Shown here: positions 1-7,394 of the stretch, one piece after another
Layout: every line of letters starts with the position of its first letter
Position numbering within the stretch: the first letter of the stretch is position 1
NCBI GenBank assembly: GCA_963590855.1
Contig: CAVAQT010000001.1
Location: 75,418 to 139,417, forward strand
Length of the DNA: 64,000 nt
DNA from: Ruminococcus_C sp963590855
GTDB lineage: Bacteria > Bacillota > Clostridia > Oscillospirales > Ruminococcaceae
Reading direction: 5' to 3'
Translations under genes and position numbers: made by a program
The notes under the pieces: model-generated
Told to the model about the DNA's origin: nothing
Database searches by the model: none
What the model saw: only the letters and a program-made list of their open reading frames with translations

Positions 1-214
1 GGCAGCCGAAGGAACGCTCAATGCGATGTCCCTTTCTCGCCGCAGTCAGACATTCGGTATTCTTACATAGATATGCACCGCGGCCGGACTGCTTTCCGGT
101 GAAGTCCAGACGGATCTCACCCTCGGCATTTTTCAGCACCCGGATCAGATCTTTCTTCGGCTGCATCGTGCCGCAGCCCACACAAAGCCGCATGGGAACT
201 TTTTTACTCTTCAA
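1..214 (-). CDS. ylxR: YlxR family RNA-binding protein (partial, 3' end off window)
   Basis: The reading frame continues past the left window edge, so only the first ~71 residues are visible. It shows the YlxR (DUF448) signature: an early CVGC motif and a later GRGAYLC motif followed by the paired C-x4-C. The start is probably TTG at 214, giving MKSKKVPMRLCVGC, the usual N-terminus of the family; an ATG at 193 would remove the basic lead-in. The TTG start overlaps the end of nusA by 11 bases, which suggests translational coupling. It is the third gene of the rimP-nusA-ylxR operon. YlxR proteins are small nucleoid/RNA-associated proteins conserved in this operon. Confidence 0.88.
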   Translation of the reverse strand, partial: MKSKKVPMRLCVGCGTMQPKKDLIRVLKNAEGEIRLDFTGKQSGRGAYLCKNTECLTAARKGHRIERSFGC

Positions 215-1358
215 TGCTGCTCGCCTCCGGTGCACTTGCTTCTTCTGCCGCTGCCGGCGCTTCTGCTGCTTCCGGAGCAGTTTCTGCCGGTGTCTCATCC
301 TGCTGATGCAGCACATCGAACTCCGGCTTGATGTCGATCTTATAGCCGGTCAGTTTTGCAGCCAGCTTTGCGTTCTGTCCCTTATTGCCGATCGCCAGAG
401 ACAGCTGATTGTTCGGCACTTTCACGGTGCAGGTGCGTTCTTCTTCGTCCAGGATCTGTACCTCCAGCACGGTTGCCGGTGCCAGTGCCTTTGCGATAAA
501 TTCCTCTGGCTTTTCGCTGTAGGGAATGATGTCGATCTTCTCGCCGTTCAGCTCAGACACAATGGCAGAGATACGGGAACGCTTCGGGCCGATGCATGCG
601 CCGATGGCATCCACGTTCGGATCTTTCGACCAGACAGCCACCTTTGTACGGGATCCGGCTTCCCGAGAGACAGACTTGATCTCCACAGTGCCGTCATAGA
701 TCTCCGGGATCTCCAGCTCGAACAGGCGCTTTACCAGTTCCTTGCGGACACGGGAGATCTTGATGATGGGCTTTTTCTGCTTGTTGGCGATGGTGGTGAT
801 GTATACCTTAACGCGCTGACCTTCTTTCAGGGTCTCGCCCGGGATCTGCTCATTGCGGAACAGGTACAGTTCTGTCTTGTGATATTGCAGTGTTGCTGTG
901 CCGCCGGTCTCGACCTGCTTTACTTCACAGGTGATGCAGTCGTTTTCCAGTGCCTCAAATTCGCCCAGGATGCGCTCCCGGTTGATCTCCCGCAAGTCGC
1001 CCTTAATGGACTGCTTTGCGGACTGTGCAGCAGCTCTGCCGAACTTTGCGATATCCAGGCGCTTTTCCACAAATCCGCCTACAACAGCGTTAGGATCCAT
1101 GGTGCGTGCCACTGCGATGTTGACCTCGTTCTCGTCGATGGGTTCATCGTCTACGACGGTCTGGCGCAGATACATCTCAAAGGTCTTGGTTGCCGGGTCG
1201 ATCTCTACGCGGATATTCTCCTCACTGTCAGGATATGCCTTTCTTGCTGCTTTCAGCATGGCAGATTTTACTTTTTCCACCAGCAGCCCGGTATCTACAT
1301 TTGCTTCGCTTCCCAGCGAGGAAAGCGCTTCAAAAAAACTGTTGTCCATTTTCTTCAC
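204..1358 (-). CDS. nusA: Transcription termination/antitermination protein NusA
   Basis: 384 residues, usual length for a Firmicute NusA. Binds RNA polymerase and nascent RNA to modulate pausing, termination and antitermination. Order: N-terminal polymerase-binding domain (about 1-125), S1 domain (about 135-200), KH1 with SREAGSRTKVAV near 232 and a GPKR loop, KH2 with LAIGNKGQNAKLAAKLTG near 320-340, then an acidic Ala/Glu-rich tail of about 35 residues. The KH1 loop reads GPKR-SRI where most family members have GPKG-SRV, so the second glycine of the GxxG loop is missing. It lies 14 bases downstream of rimP and overlaps ylxR, so it is mid-operon. Identity is certain from the motifs. Confidence 0.97.
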   Translation of the reverse strand: MKKMDNSFFEALSSLGSEANVDTGLLVEKVKSAMLKAARKAYPDSEENIRVEIDPATKTFEMYLRQTVVDDEPIDENEVNIAVARTMDPNAVVGGFVEKRLDIAKFGRAAAQSAKQSIKGDLREINRERILGEFEALENDCITCEVKQVETGGTATLQYHKTELYLFRNEQIPGETLKEGQRVKVYITTIANKQKKPIIKISRVRKELVKRLFELEIPEIYDGTVEIKSVSREAGSRTKVAVWSKDPNVDAIGACIGPKRSRISAIVSELNGEKIDIIPYSEKPEEFIAKALAPATVLEVQILDEEERTCTVKVPNNQLSLAIGNKGQNAKLAAKLTGYKIDIKPEFDVLHQQDETPAETAPEAAEAPAAAEEASAPEASSIEE

Positions 1359-1372
1359 TATGCCTCCGTTGA

Positions 1373-1855
1373 TTAAAATTCTACTGCTACATACCGCCGC
1401 ACATAGGACAGGTCTGCCAGTGCCAGTGTCACCGGTGCTTCCTGTTCCTCCGGCTGTATGGTGATCTGTTCGGTATCATACGCTGTCAGAGTGCCGATCC
1501 ATTCTTTTTCGCCGTTGATGGGACGCACGGCGCGGGCGCGCACTTCCATTCCCAGCGTTTCTTCAAAATGCTGCGGCTGGTTCAGTTCCCGCTCCAGGCC
1601 GGCAGAACCGACTTCCAGCACATATGCCTGAGAGATGGGATCGGCGGCATCCACGGCGGCATTGACCGGACGCGTCATCTTTTCGCAGTCCTCAATGTCG
1701 ATCCCGTCCGGATGGTCGATGAACACCCGCAGGTACCAGTATGCGCCCTCCTTCTCGAAGCTCACATCCCAGATGGAATAGCCCTGTTCATCGGCGATGG
1801 GCTTTACCAGATCATAGACCGTTTTTTCGGTTCCGCCGAATTTTTTCATTTTCAT
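1373..1855 (-). CDS. rimP: Ribosome maturation factor RimP
   Basis: 160 residues, standard length for RimP, which assists maturation of the 30S subunit. The N-terminal alpha/beta domain contains the family segment LRVFIDHPDGIDIEDCE and then YVLEVGSAGLERELN, matching the conserved LEVSSPGLxRPL motif. A C-terminal SH3-like barrel follows. The ATG at 1855 is preceded by an AAAGGAG ribosome-binding site. It is first in the leftward rimP-nusA-ylxR operon. Confidence 0.95.
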   Translation of the reverse strand: MKMKKFGGTEKTVYDLVKPIADEQGYSIWDVSFEKEGAYWYLRVFIDHPDGIDIEDCEKMTRPVNAAVDAADPISQAYVLEVGSAGLERELNQPQHFEETLGMEVRARAVRPINGEKEWIGTLTAYDTEQITIQPEEQEAPVTLALADLSYVRRYVAVEF

Positions 1856-1935
1856 GGCATCTGCTCCTTTTCCAGCGTATCGTACACTTTTTGGAAAGAG
1901 ATCCTTTCATCAAAAAAGTGCCTACATAAACGAAA

Positions 1936-1962
1936 GACCGGTGGGGTTCCGGTCTTTTGCTG
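1936..1962. other. Hairpin in the rimP upstream region
   Basis: An 8-bp perfect stem (AAGACCGG / CCGGTCTT) with a short G-rich loop. On the + strand it is followed by a T run, on the - strand by a mixed sequence. No + strand gene precedes it. It lies about 80 bases upstream of rimP and could be part of the rimP leader or a weak terminator. Confidence 0.4.
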
Positions 1963-2094
1963 CATGATTATCATTATTATAACACTACCGGATGAAAAAA
2001 TCAAGGGTTTTGAAGAAAAAAGTACGTTTTTTTCCAAAAAAATTTACGCTTTCCGCATCATTCCCGCGCTTTCCGGGACACCGCAGCAAGAAGG

Positions 2095-2141
2095 CACAAA
2101 AAACCGGCTCACATCCGCTCGGATGCAAACCGGTTTTTTCC
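2095..2141. terminator. Bidirectional Rho-independent terminator
   Basis: AAAAAACCGG and CCGGTTTTTT flank an inner CATCCG/CGGATG stem. The outer arms give a T run on either strand. On the - strand it sits just after the 44-residue ORF that follows fba, so it most likely ends the fba transcript before rimP. Confidence 0.8.
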
Positions 2142-2148
2142 CGAAGCA

Positions 2149-2283
2149 TTATGCCTCATCAGCTGTGCTTTCGTCTTCCTCAGAATGTGCCAGAGTCAAC
2201 AGAGTCTTTGTCGAAACAAGGATCCCCATGGTGTATGTGACGATTTCCAGTACAGCAAGTATTACCTGTAATGTCTTTTTCAT
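2149..2283 (-). CDS. Small membrane protein, 44 residues
   Basis: ATG at 2283 is preceded by an AAAGGA ribosome-binding site and the frame closes with TAA at 2149. The peptide begins MKKTLQVILAVLEIV, has one hydrophobic segment (about 5-30) and ends in an acidic tail (SEEDESTADEA). It starts 48 bases after the fba stop codon and ends at a terminator, so it is probably expressed with aldolase. Function is not recognised; the support is the good ribosome-binding site, the membrane-like composition and the position. Confidence 0.6.
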   Translation of the reverse strand: MKKTLQVILAVLEIVTYTMGILVSTKTLLTLAHSEEDESTADEA

Positions 2284-2331
2284 CGGAAACACATTCCTTT
2301 CTCCGCAGGAGCTGCGGTCTTGTCAGAGAAC

Positions 2332-3195
2332 TTACGCCTTGTTCACAGAGCCGAACAGGTTCATCTTCTCTTCTACCTTTGCCATGATTGCTTCATAGCC
2401 CGGCAGGAGCAGCTTTCTCGGGTCGAAGCCCTTGCCCTTCAGATCCTTGCCTTCTTCGATGTACTTTCTGGTAGCTTCAGCAAATACCAGCTGGCACTCT
2501 GTGTTTACGTTGATCTTTGCAACGCCCAGAGAAATTGCCTTTGTGATCTGGTCGTCCGGGATACCAGTACCGCCGTGCAGTACCAGCGGCATAGCGCCGA
2601 CAGCCTTCTTGACAGCTTCCAGAGTCTCGAAGCTCAGGCCTTCCCAGTTTTCCGGATATACGCCGTGGATGTTGCCGATGCCGGCAGCCAGGATGTCTAC
2701 ACCCAGGTCAGCGATGGTCTTGCATTCCTGCGGATCTGCGCACTCGCCCTTGCCGATTACGCCGTCCTCTTCGCCGCCGATTGCGCCGACTTCTGCCTCG
2801 ATAGACAGACCCAGCTTATGTGCAACTGCAACCAGTTCCTTGGTCTTTGCCAGGTTTTCTTCGATCGGGAAGTGAGAACCGTCGAACATGATGGAAGTAA
2901 AGCCTGCCTTGATGCAGTCATAGCACTGATCGTAAGTACCGTGATCCAGGTGCAGTGCAACCGGAACAGTGATACCCAGAGATTCGTCCATAGCCTTTAC
3001 CATATCTGCAACAACCTTGAAACCGGTCATATACTTACCAGCACCGCCGGAAACGCCCAGGATTACCGGGGAGTTCAGTTTCTGTGCTGTGTTCAGGATT
3101 GCCTTTGTCCATTCCAGATTGTTGATGTTGAACTGACCGACTGCATATTTGCCGTCTCTTGCCTTGTCCATCATATCCTTTGCCGATACTAACAT
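2332..3195 (-). CDS. fba: Fructose-bisphosphate aldolase, class II
   Basis: 287 residues, full length for the zinc-dependent class II family. Cleaves fructose-1,6-bisphosphate to dihydroxyacetone phosphate and glyceraldehyde-3-phosphate in glycolysis. Visible motifs: LHLDHG near 82 (catalytic Asp and Zn-binding His), SIMFDGSHF, EAEVGAIGGEEDGV (Zn-binding Glu), GNIHGVYP (Zn-binding His), LVLHGGTGI (Zn-binding His) and KINVNTECQ (phosphate binding). The ATG at 3195 follows an AGGAGG site. It has its own promoter and is followed by a 44-residue small ORF. Confidence 0.97.
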   Translation of the reverse strand: MLVSAKDMMDKARDGKYAVGQFNINNLEWTKAILNTAQKLNSPVILGVSGGAGKYMTGFKVVADMVKAMDESLGITVPVALHLDHGTYDQCYDCIKAGFTSIMFDGSHFPIEENLAKTKELVAVAHKLGLSIEAEVGAIGGEEDGVIGKGECADPQECKTIADLGVDILAAGIGNIHGVYPENWEGLSFETLEAVKKAVGAMPLVLHGGTGIPDDQITKAISLGVAKINVNTECQLVFAEATRKYIEEGKDLKGKGFDPRKLLLPGYEAIMAKVEEKMNLFGSVNKA

Positions 3196-3261
3196 AAAAA
3201 AGTGCCTCCTAATTCAATTTGGTGCAGGCAGCGTTCCGCTTTTGGAACGTCCGCTATACTT

Positions 3262-3290
3262 ATTATACCGCATTTCGGGCACAATTGCAA
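3262..3290 (-). promoter_or_regulatory. Sigma-A type promoter for fba
   Basis: On the - strand, TTGCAA (-35), 17-base spacer, TATAAT (-10). About 65 bases separate it from the fba start, including a small CGTTCC/GGAACG hairpin. Confidence 0.7.
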
Positions 3291-3392
3291 TGGGTTTCCG
3301 AAAATTTTTTCGTATTTTCTCAAAAAGTGCGCTGATCTCCCACATAAAATATACTTTTGTCTATAATACAACAATGTATCTTGATTTGATGC

Positions 3393-3422
3393 TTGCAATG
3401 CAATGTGTAGTTTTAGTATAAT
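3393..3422 (+). promoter_or_regulatory. Sigma-A type promoter for glgB
   Basis: TTGCAA, 18-base spacer, TATAAT, about 90 bases upstream of the glgB start. The region between the fba and glgB promoters (3291-3392) is AT-rich and shows no ORF. Confidence 0.6.
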
Positions 3423-3512
3423 AATACTAGAATCTCATGTATTTGACTATAGTTTTACAGCGAAACAACAAAAGTAAATCAATAAAACCGCACAGAGGAG
3501 TGAACCAACCCC

Positions 3513-5381
3513 ATGAATATCCATCAGTTTTTTCTGGGCAACGCCTTTGACGCCCATACTTATTTCGGCGCGCACGTCACCGAGGACGGCACTGTCTTTC
3601 GCACCCTTGCGCCCAATGCCGCAGCCGTCGATCTGATCTGGGAGGGCGGCGAATGGGAGCCCATGCCCATGAAAAAGGTACACGACGGCGGCGTCTATGA
3701 GCTGACCGTCCCGGAGGCTGTTCCCGGACAAATGTACAAGTACCGCATCACGCCCCAGAACCCGGACGGCGACATCATCGACCACTGCGACCCCTACGGC
3801 TTCGGCATGGAGCTGCGCCCCAATAATGCCTCCATCATCCGCGATCTGTCCAGCTATACCTTTCACGACAAAAAATGGATGGCGCAGCGCGGCGGTCACC
3901 GGCACAAGCCCGTTAACATTTATGAAGTGCATCTGGGCTCCTGGCGCACCAACCCCAGCGACCCCAACGGCTGGTATACCTATGAAGAGATCGCCCCGAA
4001 GCTGGTGGATTACGTCAAAAAAGCCGGGTATAACTACATTGAATTTATGCCCCTGAGTGAACACCCGGCGGACTGCTCCTGGGGCTATCAGAACACCGGA
4101 TTTTTCAGTCCCACCTCCCGGTACGGCACAGCGCATCAGCTGATGCAGCTCATCGACACCTGTCACCAGGCAGGCATCGGCGTGATTTTGGACTTTGTAC
4201 CGGTACACTTTGCCGTAGACGGCTATGCCCTGAACCACTATGACGGAACGACACTGTATGAGTACCCGGAAAAAGAGGACAACTACAGCGAATGGGGCAG
4301 CTGCAACTTTATCCACGCCCGTGGCGAGGTGTGCAGTTTTCTCCAGTCCTGCGCCAACTACTGGATGGATGTGTTCCACTTTGACGGCCTGCGGATGGAT
4401 GCAGTGAGCCGGCTCATCTACTGGGGCGGCGACCCGAACCGCGGCACAAATCCCTCCAGCATCACCTTCCTCAAGCGCATGAACCAGGGTCTGCACCAGC
4501 TGCACCCGGACAGCATGCTCATCGCCGAGGATTCTACCAACTATGAGGGTGTGACCTGCCCGGTGGAATACGGCGGACTGGGCTTCGACTATAAGTGGGA
4601 TATGGGCTGGATGAACGACACCCTGGACTACTTCCGGCAGTATCCCTGGGTGCGCCGTGACAGCGAGACCTATCACAAGCTGACATTTTCCATGATGTAC
4701 TTTCCCAATGAGTATTATCTGCTGCCCCTGTCCCATGACGAGAATGTCCACGGAAAAGCCACGATCATGCAAAAGATGTTCGGCGAATACGAACAGAAAT
4801 TTCCGCAGGCGCGGCTGCTCTATTTATACATGTATGCGCATCCCGGCAAAAAGCTGCTGTTTATGGGCAGCGAACTGGGACAGCTCCGGGAATGGACGGA
4901 GGAACAGCAGCAGGACTGGGATATCTTAAAGTATCCCATCCACGATGCATTCTACCATTTCATGCTGGAATTGAACAAGCTGTACCTCACCGAACCGGCG
5001 CTGTACCGGGACGACTATGAGAAAGACGGTTTCCGCTGGGTGGACTGCCACCAGGAGCAGCGCGGCATCTATGCCATGGAACGCCGTGCCGGCGACAGCC
5101 GTCTCCTCGTTCTGCTGCACATGTCCGATGAGGCAACCCAGACCTATACCTTCAGCCTGCCGGACTGCGGCGGACTGAAGCCGCTGCTGCACACGGACTG
5201 GGAACGCTTTCACGGTACGACAAAGGAGAGCAAGCGCACGCTGACCGGCGATATGACCCGAACCGGCATGCAGTTCACCATTGATCTGCCGCCGTTTTCC
5301 GGCATTCTGCTGCGAATTCTGCCGGAGAAGCAGCAGGAGCGAAAGCCTGCTGTCCGACAGGCTAAAAAGAAGCGCGTCTGA
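3513..5381 (+). CDS. glgB: 1,4-alpha-glucan branching enzyme
   Basis: 622 residues, GH13 family; transfers alpha-1,4-glucan segments to alpha-1,6 branch points in glycogen. An N-terminal CBM48-like domain (about 1-105) precedes the barrel. Catalytic motifs are present: VILDFVPVHF, FDGLRMDAV (nucleophile Asp), MLIAEDST (acid/base Glu) and LSHDENVHG (third acidic residue). A C-terminal beta domain ends in a basic tail (RQAKKKRV). The ATG at 3513 follows an AGAGGAG site. No other glycogen gene is adjacent; it stands alone between fba and a convergent lipoprotein gene. Confidence 0.96.
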   Translation: MNIHQFFLGNAFDAHTYFGAHVTEDGTVFRTLAPNAAAVDLIWEGGEWEPMPMKKVHDGGVYELTVPEAVPGQMYKYRITPQNPDGDIIDHCDPYGFGMELRPNNASIIRDLSSYTFHDKKWMAQRGGHRHKPVNIYEVHLGSWRTNPSDPNGWYTYEEIAPKLVDYVKKAGYNYIEFMPLSEHPADCSWGYQNTGFFSPTSRYGTAHQLMQLIDTCHQAGIGVILDFVPVHFAVDGYALNHYDGTTLYEYPEKEDNYSEWGSCNFIHARGEVCSFLQSCANYWMDVFHFDGLRMDAVSRLIYWGGDPNRGTNPSSITFLKRMNQGLHQLHPDSMLIAEDSTNYEGVTCPVEYGGLGFDYKWDMGWMNDTLDYFRQYPWVRRDSETYHKLTFSMMYFPNEYYLLPLSHDENVHGKATIMQKMFGEYEQKFPQARLLYLYMYAHPGKKLLFMGSELGQLREWTEEQQQDWDILKYPIHDAFYHFMLELNKLYLTEPALYRDDYEKDGFRWVDCHQEQRGIYAMERRAGDSRLLVLLHMSDEATQTYTFSLPDCGGLKPLLHTDWERFHGTTKESKRTLTGDMTRTGMQFTIDLPPFSGILLRILPEKQQERKPAVRQAKKKRV

Positions 5382-5395
5382 ACTGCAAAAATAAC

Positions 5396-5435
5396 AAAGC
5401 CGCTGTGCATCCCTGCCGATACACAGCGGCTTTTT
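5396..5435. terminator. Bidirectional terminator after glgB
   Basis: AAAGCCGCTGTG / CACAGCGGCTTTTT stem-loop between the convergent ends of glgB and the lipoprotein gene, with T runs usable on both strands. Confidence 0.88.
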
Positions 5436-5439
5436 GTCG

Positions 5440-6003
5440 TCATGATTCCATTGCGGTGGTTTCTGTTGCCAGAGGTGCCTGGGACTGAAACTGTGTAAAC
5501 GTCAGTTCTGCGTCATAGCTGTCCATCGTGAAGCCTGCCAGGTCGCCGTTTTCTGTCAGTGTCAGAGTATACGGGCAGCCCTCCGACTCGCCCTCTACCA
5601 GGACACTGCCGTCTTTTTCCTTTCCGGTGATCTCTTCCTGCTGCGCCAGTTCGTCTACCGCCAGGATCAGCTGACTCAGAACCGATTTTGCCGGCATCGC
5701 CGACTGGGGCACAGAAAAGCCCAGTCCCTTATACGACGCTGTGACCTCTCCGTCCGAAAAGTCCAGCACAACGCCGGCAAGTGTTGCCGGCTCTGCAAAG
5801 GACACGCTCCACACACCGTCCCCCAGCCGGGACAATGTGCCGCCGGCTGTCCAGTCGTCCATGGTCATAGTCATCTCTGCGGTAAAACTGCCGCCCAGCT
5901 TCTGCGCCGCACTGGCACTGTTTCCGCCGGGTTTGGCACAGCCGGAAAAGCACACGCCTCCGGCAAGCAGCAGTCCCAGAACTGCACGATATTTTCGTCT
6001 CAT
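5440..6003 (-). CDS. Lipoprotein of unknown function
   Basis: 187 residues from the ATG at 6003, chosen because AGGAGGAG lies just upstream; an in-frame ATG at 6039 lacks a site. The N-terminus MRRKYRAVLGLLLAGG leads to a lipobox ending FSGC, so it is a predicted lipid-anchored exported protein. The mature part resembles small beta-rich domains of the LolA-like type (repeated two-strand pattern, polar), but I do not recognise a family with certainty. It starts 44 bases after nnrD and probably shares its transcript; the bidirectional terminator at 5396-5435 closes the unit. Confidence 0.8.
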   Translation of the reverse strand: MRRKYRAVLGLLLAGGVCFSGCAKPGGNSASAAQKLGGSFTAEMTMTMDDWTAGGTLSRLGDGVWSVSFAEPATLAGVVLDFSDGEVTASYKGLGFSVPQSAMPAKSVLSQLILAVDELAQQEEITGKEKDGSVLVEGESEGCPYTLTLTENGDLAGFTMDSYDAELTFTQFQSQAPLATETTAMES

Positions 6004-6047
6004 ATGATCTCCTCCTGTATTTTTCAGACGGAGAAGCACACAGGTTC

Positions 6048-6935
6048 TTATCGTTCCTGCTCCAATTTTGCCAACACCTGTGGCAGAAATGTGAGCAAGT
6101 CCCGTGGGAGCATCGCCTGCTGAGAAAGTGCCGCAGCGGCATGATCTCCGGCGAGTCCGTGGAGATAGACTCCGGCACAGGCCGCCTCCCAGGAGGGAAT
6201 CCCCTGGGTTGCAAAGGCAGCGATCAGCCCGGCAAGCACATCACCGCTTCCACCGCGGCTCATGCCCGGATTTCCCGTGGGATTCTGCGCCAGACAGCTT
6301 CCCTGCGCCACCAGTGTTCCTGCGCCTTTCAGCGCCAGTGTCACCGGATACGCCGCTGCAAACTGTGCCGCCGTTTCCACACGGTTTTCCTGTATCTGCG
6401 GAATGGTCTGCCCAATGAGACGTGCCATTTCGCCGGGATGTGGTGTCAGAATCCAGTCTGTCCCCGTCCGTCTGCTTAACTCTATGCAGGAGACTGCACA
6501 GTTTAGACCATCTGCATCCAAAACCACCGGACACACCGCAGTTTCCAGCACCCAGTGCACCAGATGCTTTGTCTCCTCTGTTACACCCAGACCGCAGCCA
6601 AGCAGCACGCCGTTGGCGCGGCGGAGATGCGCCAGAAGCAATTCCCGGTTGTGGGAACTGCTAGTCAGAAAGCCGTTTTCGTCTGTTTCCAGCGAAAGCC
6701 ACATCGCCTCTGGCGCAGCTGCGGCAAGACGCATGGGGTTTTCCGGCGCAGTTGCCACTGTAATCAGTCCGGCACCGCCGCGCAGTGCCGCCTGGGTGGA
6801 AAGCAGGCAGGCACCGGGCATGTTCCGGCTCCCGGTAATGCACAAAAGCCGCCCGAAATCCCCTTTCTGGGCATCGGTTTTCCGTTTGGGTATCATCCGG
6901 CAGATTTCCTGCCAGGTCAGTTGATGCAGCTTCAT
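6048..6935 (-). CDS. nnrD: ADP-dependent NAD(P)H-hydrate dehydratase
   Basis: 295 residues from the ATG at 6935 (AAAGGAG site); the frame is open for 12 codons upstream without one. Repairs damaged, hydrated NAD(P)H using ADP. Ribokinase-like fold motifs: GDFGRLLCITGS near the start, ALRGGAGLITVA, TPHPGEMARL, LKGAGTLVA and the nucleotide-binding GNPGMSRGGSGDVLAGLIAA. The epimerase half (NnrE/YjeF_N) found fused in many bacteria is absent, so this is the stand-alone dehydratase. Cotranscribed with the downstream lipoprotein. Confidence 0.92.
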   Translation of the reverse strand: MKLHQLTWQEICRMIPKRKTDAQKGDFGRLLCITGSRNMPGACLLSTQAALRGGAGLITVATAPENPMRLAAAAPEAMWLSLETDENGFLTSSSHNRELLLAHLRRANGVLLGCGLGVTEETKHLVHWVLETAVCPVVLDADGLNCAVSCIELSRRTGTDWILTPHPGEMARLIGQTIPQIQENRVETAAQFAAAYPVTLALKGAGTLVAQGSCLAQNPTGNPGMSRGGSGDVLAGLIAAFATQGIPSWEAACAGVYLHGLAGDHAAAALSQQAMLPRDLLTFLPQVLAKLEQER

Positions 6936-6984
6936 GAAATGCTCCTTTCGCAGCGTGTCACGATCCGGCATTATCTCCGCCGGA

Positions 6985-7013
6985 TTGACAAAAGGTTTTC
7001 TGTGTGTTATGAT
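6985..7013 (+). promoter_or_regulatory. Promoter of the locus A toxin-like mRNA
   Basis: TTGACA, 17-base spacer, TATGAT. Predicted start of transcription near 7020, giving a leader of about 32 nt before the TTG start of the 28-residue peptide. Confidence 0.8.
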
Positions 7014-7023
7014 AGCTTGTCGG

Positions 7024-7043
7024 CTTCTTCCGTCAGGGAGGAG
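7024..7043 (+). promoter_or_regulatory. Hairpin covering the Shine-Dalgarno of the 28-residue peptide
   Basis: CTTCTTCC (7024-7031) can pair with GGGAGGAG (7036-7043) across a 4-base loop, hiding part of the very strong AGGAGGTGA ribosome-binding site (7039-7047). Fst-type toxin mRNAs also hide this site. Confidence 0.55.
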
Positions 7044-7071
7044 GTGATAATTTGCTATACTATATCATTAC
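7043..7071. repeat. Direct repeat copy 1 over the peptide start site
   Basis: GGTGATAATTTGCTATAC and the following 11 bases are repeated almost exactly at 7223-7250 (about 25 of 30 aligned positions). Because the second copy is transcribed leftward, the RNA made there is antisense to this segment, which holds the ribosome-binding site and start codon. Confidence 0.85.
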
Positions 7072-7138
7072 CGCAGGTATCTCCGTTGGAGTAGACATTG
7101 TGTTATATAAAGTCTACAAATGGCTGAATGGAGAGTGA
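7052..7138 (+). CDS. 28-residue hydrophobic peptide, candidate type I toxin (locus A)
   Basis: TTG at 7052 is set 7 bases from a perfect anti-16S match (AGGAGGTGA, 7039-7047). The peptide runs MLYYIITAGISVGVDIVL to KVYKWLNGE: one membrane segment (about 2-19) and a charged, Trp-containing tail. Size, one-TM design and the W-L-N tail recall Fst-family type I toxins, but I do not see the family's conserved proline and cannot confirm homology. It has its own consensus promoter, an SD-covering hairpin, a downstream bidirectional terminator and a convergent short RNA antisense to its start site. Function as a toxin is inferred from this architecture. Confidence 0.72.
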   Translation: MLYYIITAGISVGVDIVLYKVYKWLNGE

Positions 7139-7161
7139 GCCGACAACAGCCTACATATTTT

Positions 7162-7185
7162 CGCCTTATTTTTATAAATAAGGCG
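7162..7185. other. Perfect 10-bp AT-rich hairpin after the toxin-like ORF
   Basis: CGCCTTATTT / AAATAAGGCG with a 4-base loop, directly next to the bidirectional terminator 7186-7219. It probably stabilises the 3' end of the peptide mRNA. Confidence 0.7.
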
Positions 7186-7219
7186 AAAGCCCCCGGAGCT
7201 GCAACTCTGGGGGCTTTCT
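7186..7219. terminator. Shared bidirectional terminator of locus A
   Basis: A 13-bp stem (AAAGCCCCCGGAG / CTCTGGGGGCTTT) with loop CTGCAA. It ends the rightward peptide mRNA and the leftward short RNA. A near-identical hairpin with the same loop is at 7318-7349. Confidence 0.85.
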
Positions 7220-7222
7220 GTT

Positions 7223-7250
7223 GGTAATAATTTGCTACTATATCATTTAC
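7223..7250. repeat. Direct repeat copy 2 in the antitoxin RNA
   Basis: GGTAATAATTTGCTA then CTATATCATTTAC, the partner of 7043-7071. It occupies the first 28 nt of the predicted leftward RNA. Confidence 0.85.
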
Positions 7251-7256
7251 AAGATT

Positions 7257-7285
7257 ATTGTATCACAAATAGAACACTTTGTCAA
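7257..7285 (-). promoter_or_regulatory. Promoter of antitoxin RNA 1
   Basis: On the - strand TTGACA, 17-base spacer, TACAAT. No protein gene lies downstream on this strand before the terminator at 7186. Confidence 0.85.
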
Positions 7286-7313
7286 GCATTCAAAGAATAC
7301 TTTTTATAGATAA

Positions 7314-7388
7314 AACAAAAGCCTCCGGAGCTGCAACTCTGGAGGCTTTCTTTTTTGGTGATCACTTGTAATTATATTATTTCAATGT
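7314..7388 (-). ncRNA. Candidate antitoxin RNA 2 of locus A (diverged copy)
   Basis: From a perfect promoter (7395-7423) to a terminator (7318-7349, stem AAAGCCTCCGGAG / CTCTGGAGGCTTT, loop CTGCAA as in copy 1, then TTTTGTTTTA on the - strand). The antisense segment (7357-7384) is clearly homologous to that of RNA 1 but diverged, so it may act on a different peptide mRNA or be an evolving spare. About 75 nt, no ORF. Confidence 0.7.
7318..7349. terminator. Terminator of antitoxin RNA 2
   Basis: A 13-bp stem with loop CTGCAA, paralogous to 7186-7217. The T run follows on the - strand. Confidence 0.8.
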
Positions 7389-7394
7389 GCCTTT

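Larger units (their letters stand above)
7183..7250 (-). ncRNA. Candidate antitoxin RNA 1 of locus A
   Basis: A consensus promoter (7257-7285) places the 5' end near 7250. The RNA is about 65-70 nt, opens with GUAAAUGAUAUAGUAGC, the antisense of the peptide's translation start region, and ends at the shared terminator. No ORF of note. Architecture matches RNA II of Fst/par loci: convergent RNAs that share a terminator and pair through direct repeats. Confidence 0.75.

Noticed and set aside
3447..4772. A 441-residue - strand frame opposite glgB
   Set aside because: Antisense shadow of the branching enzyme gene; no start signal or domain.
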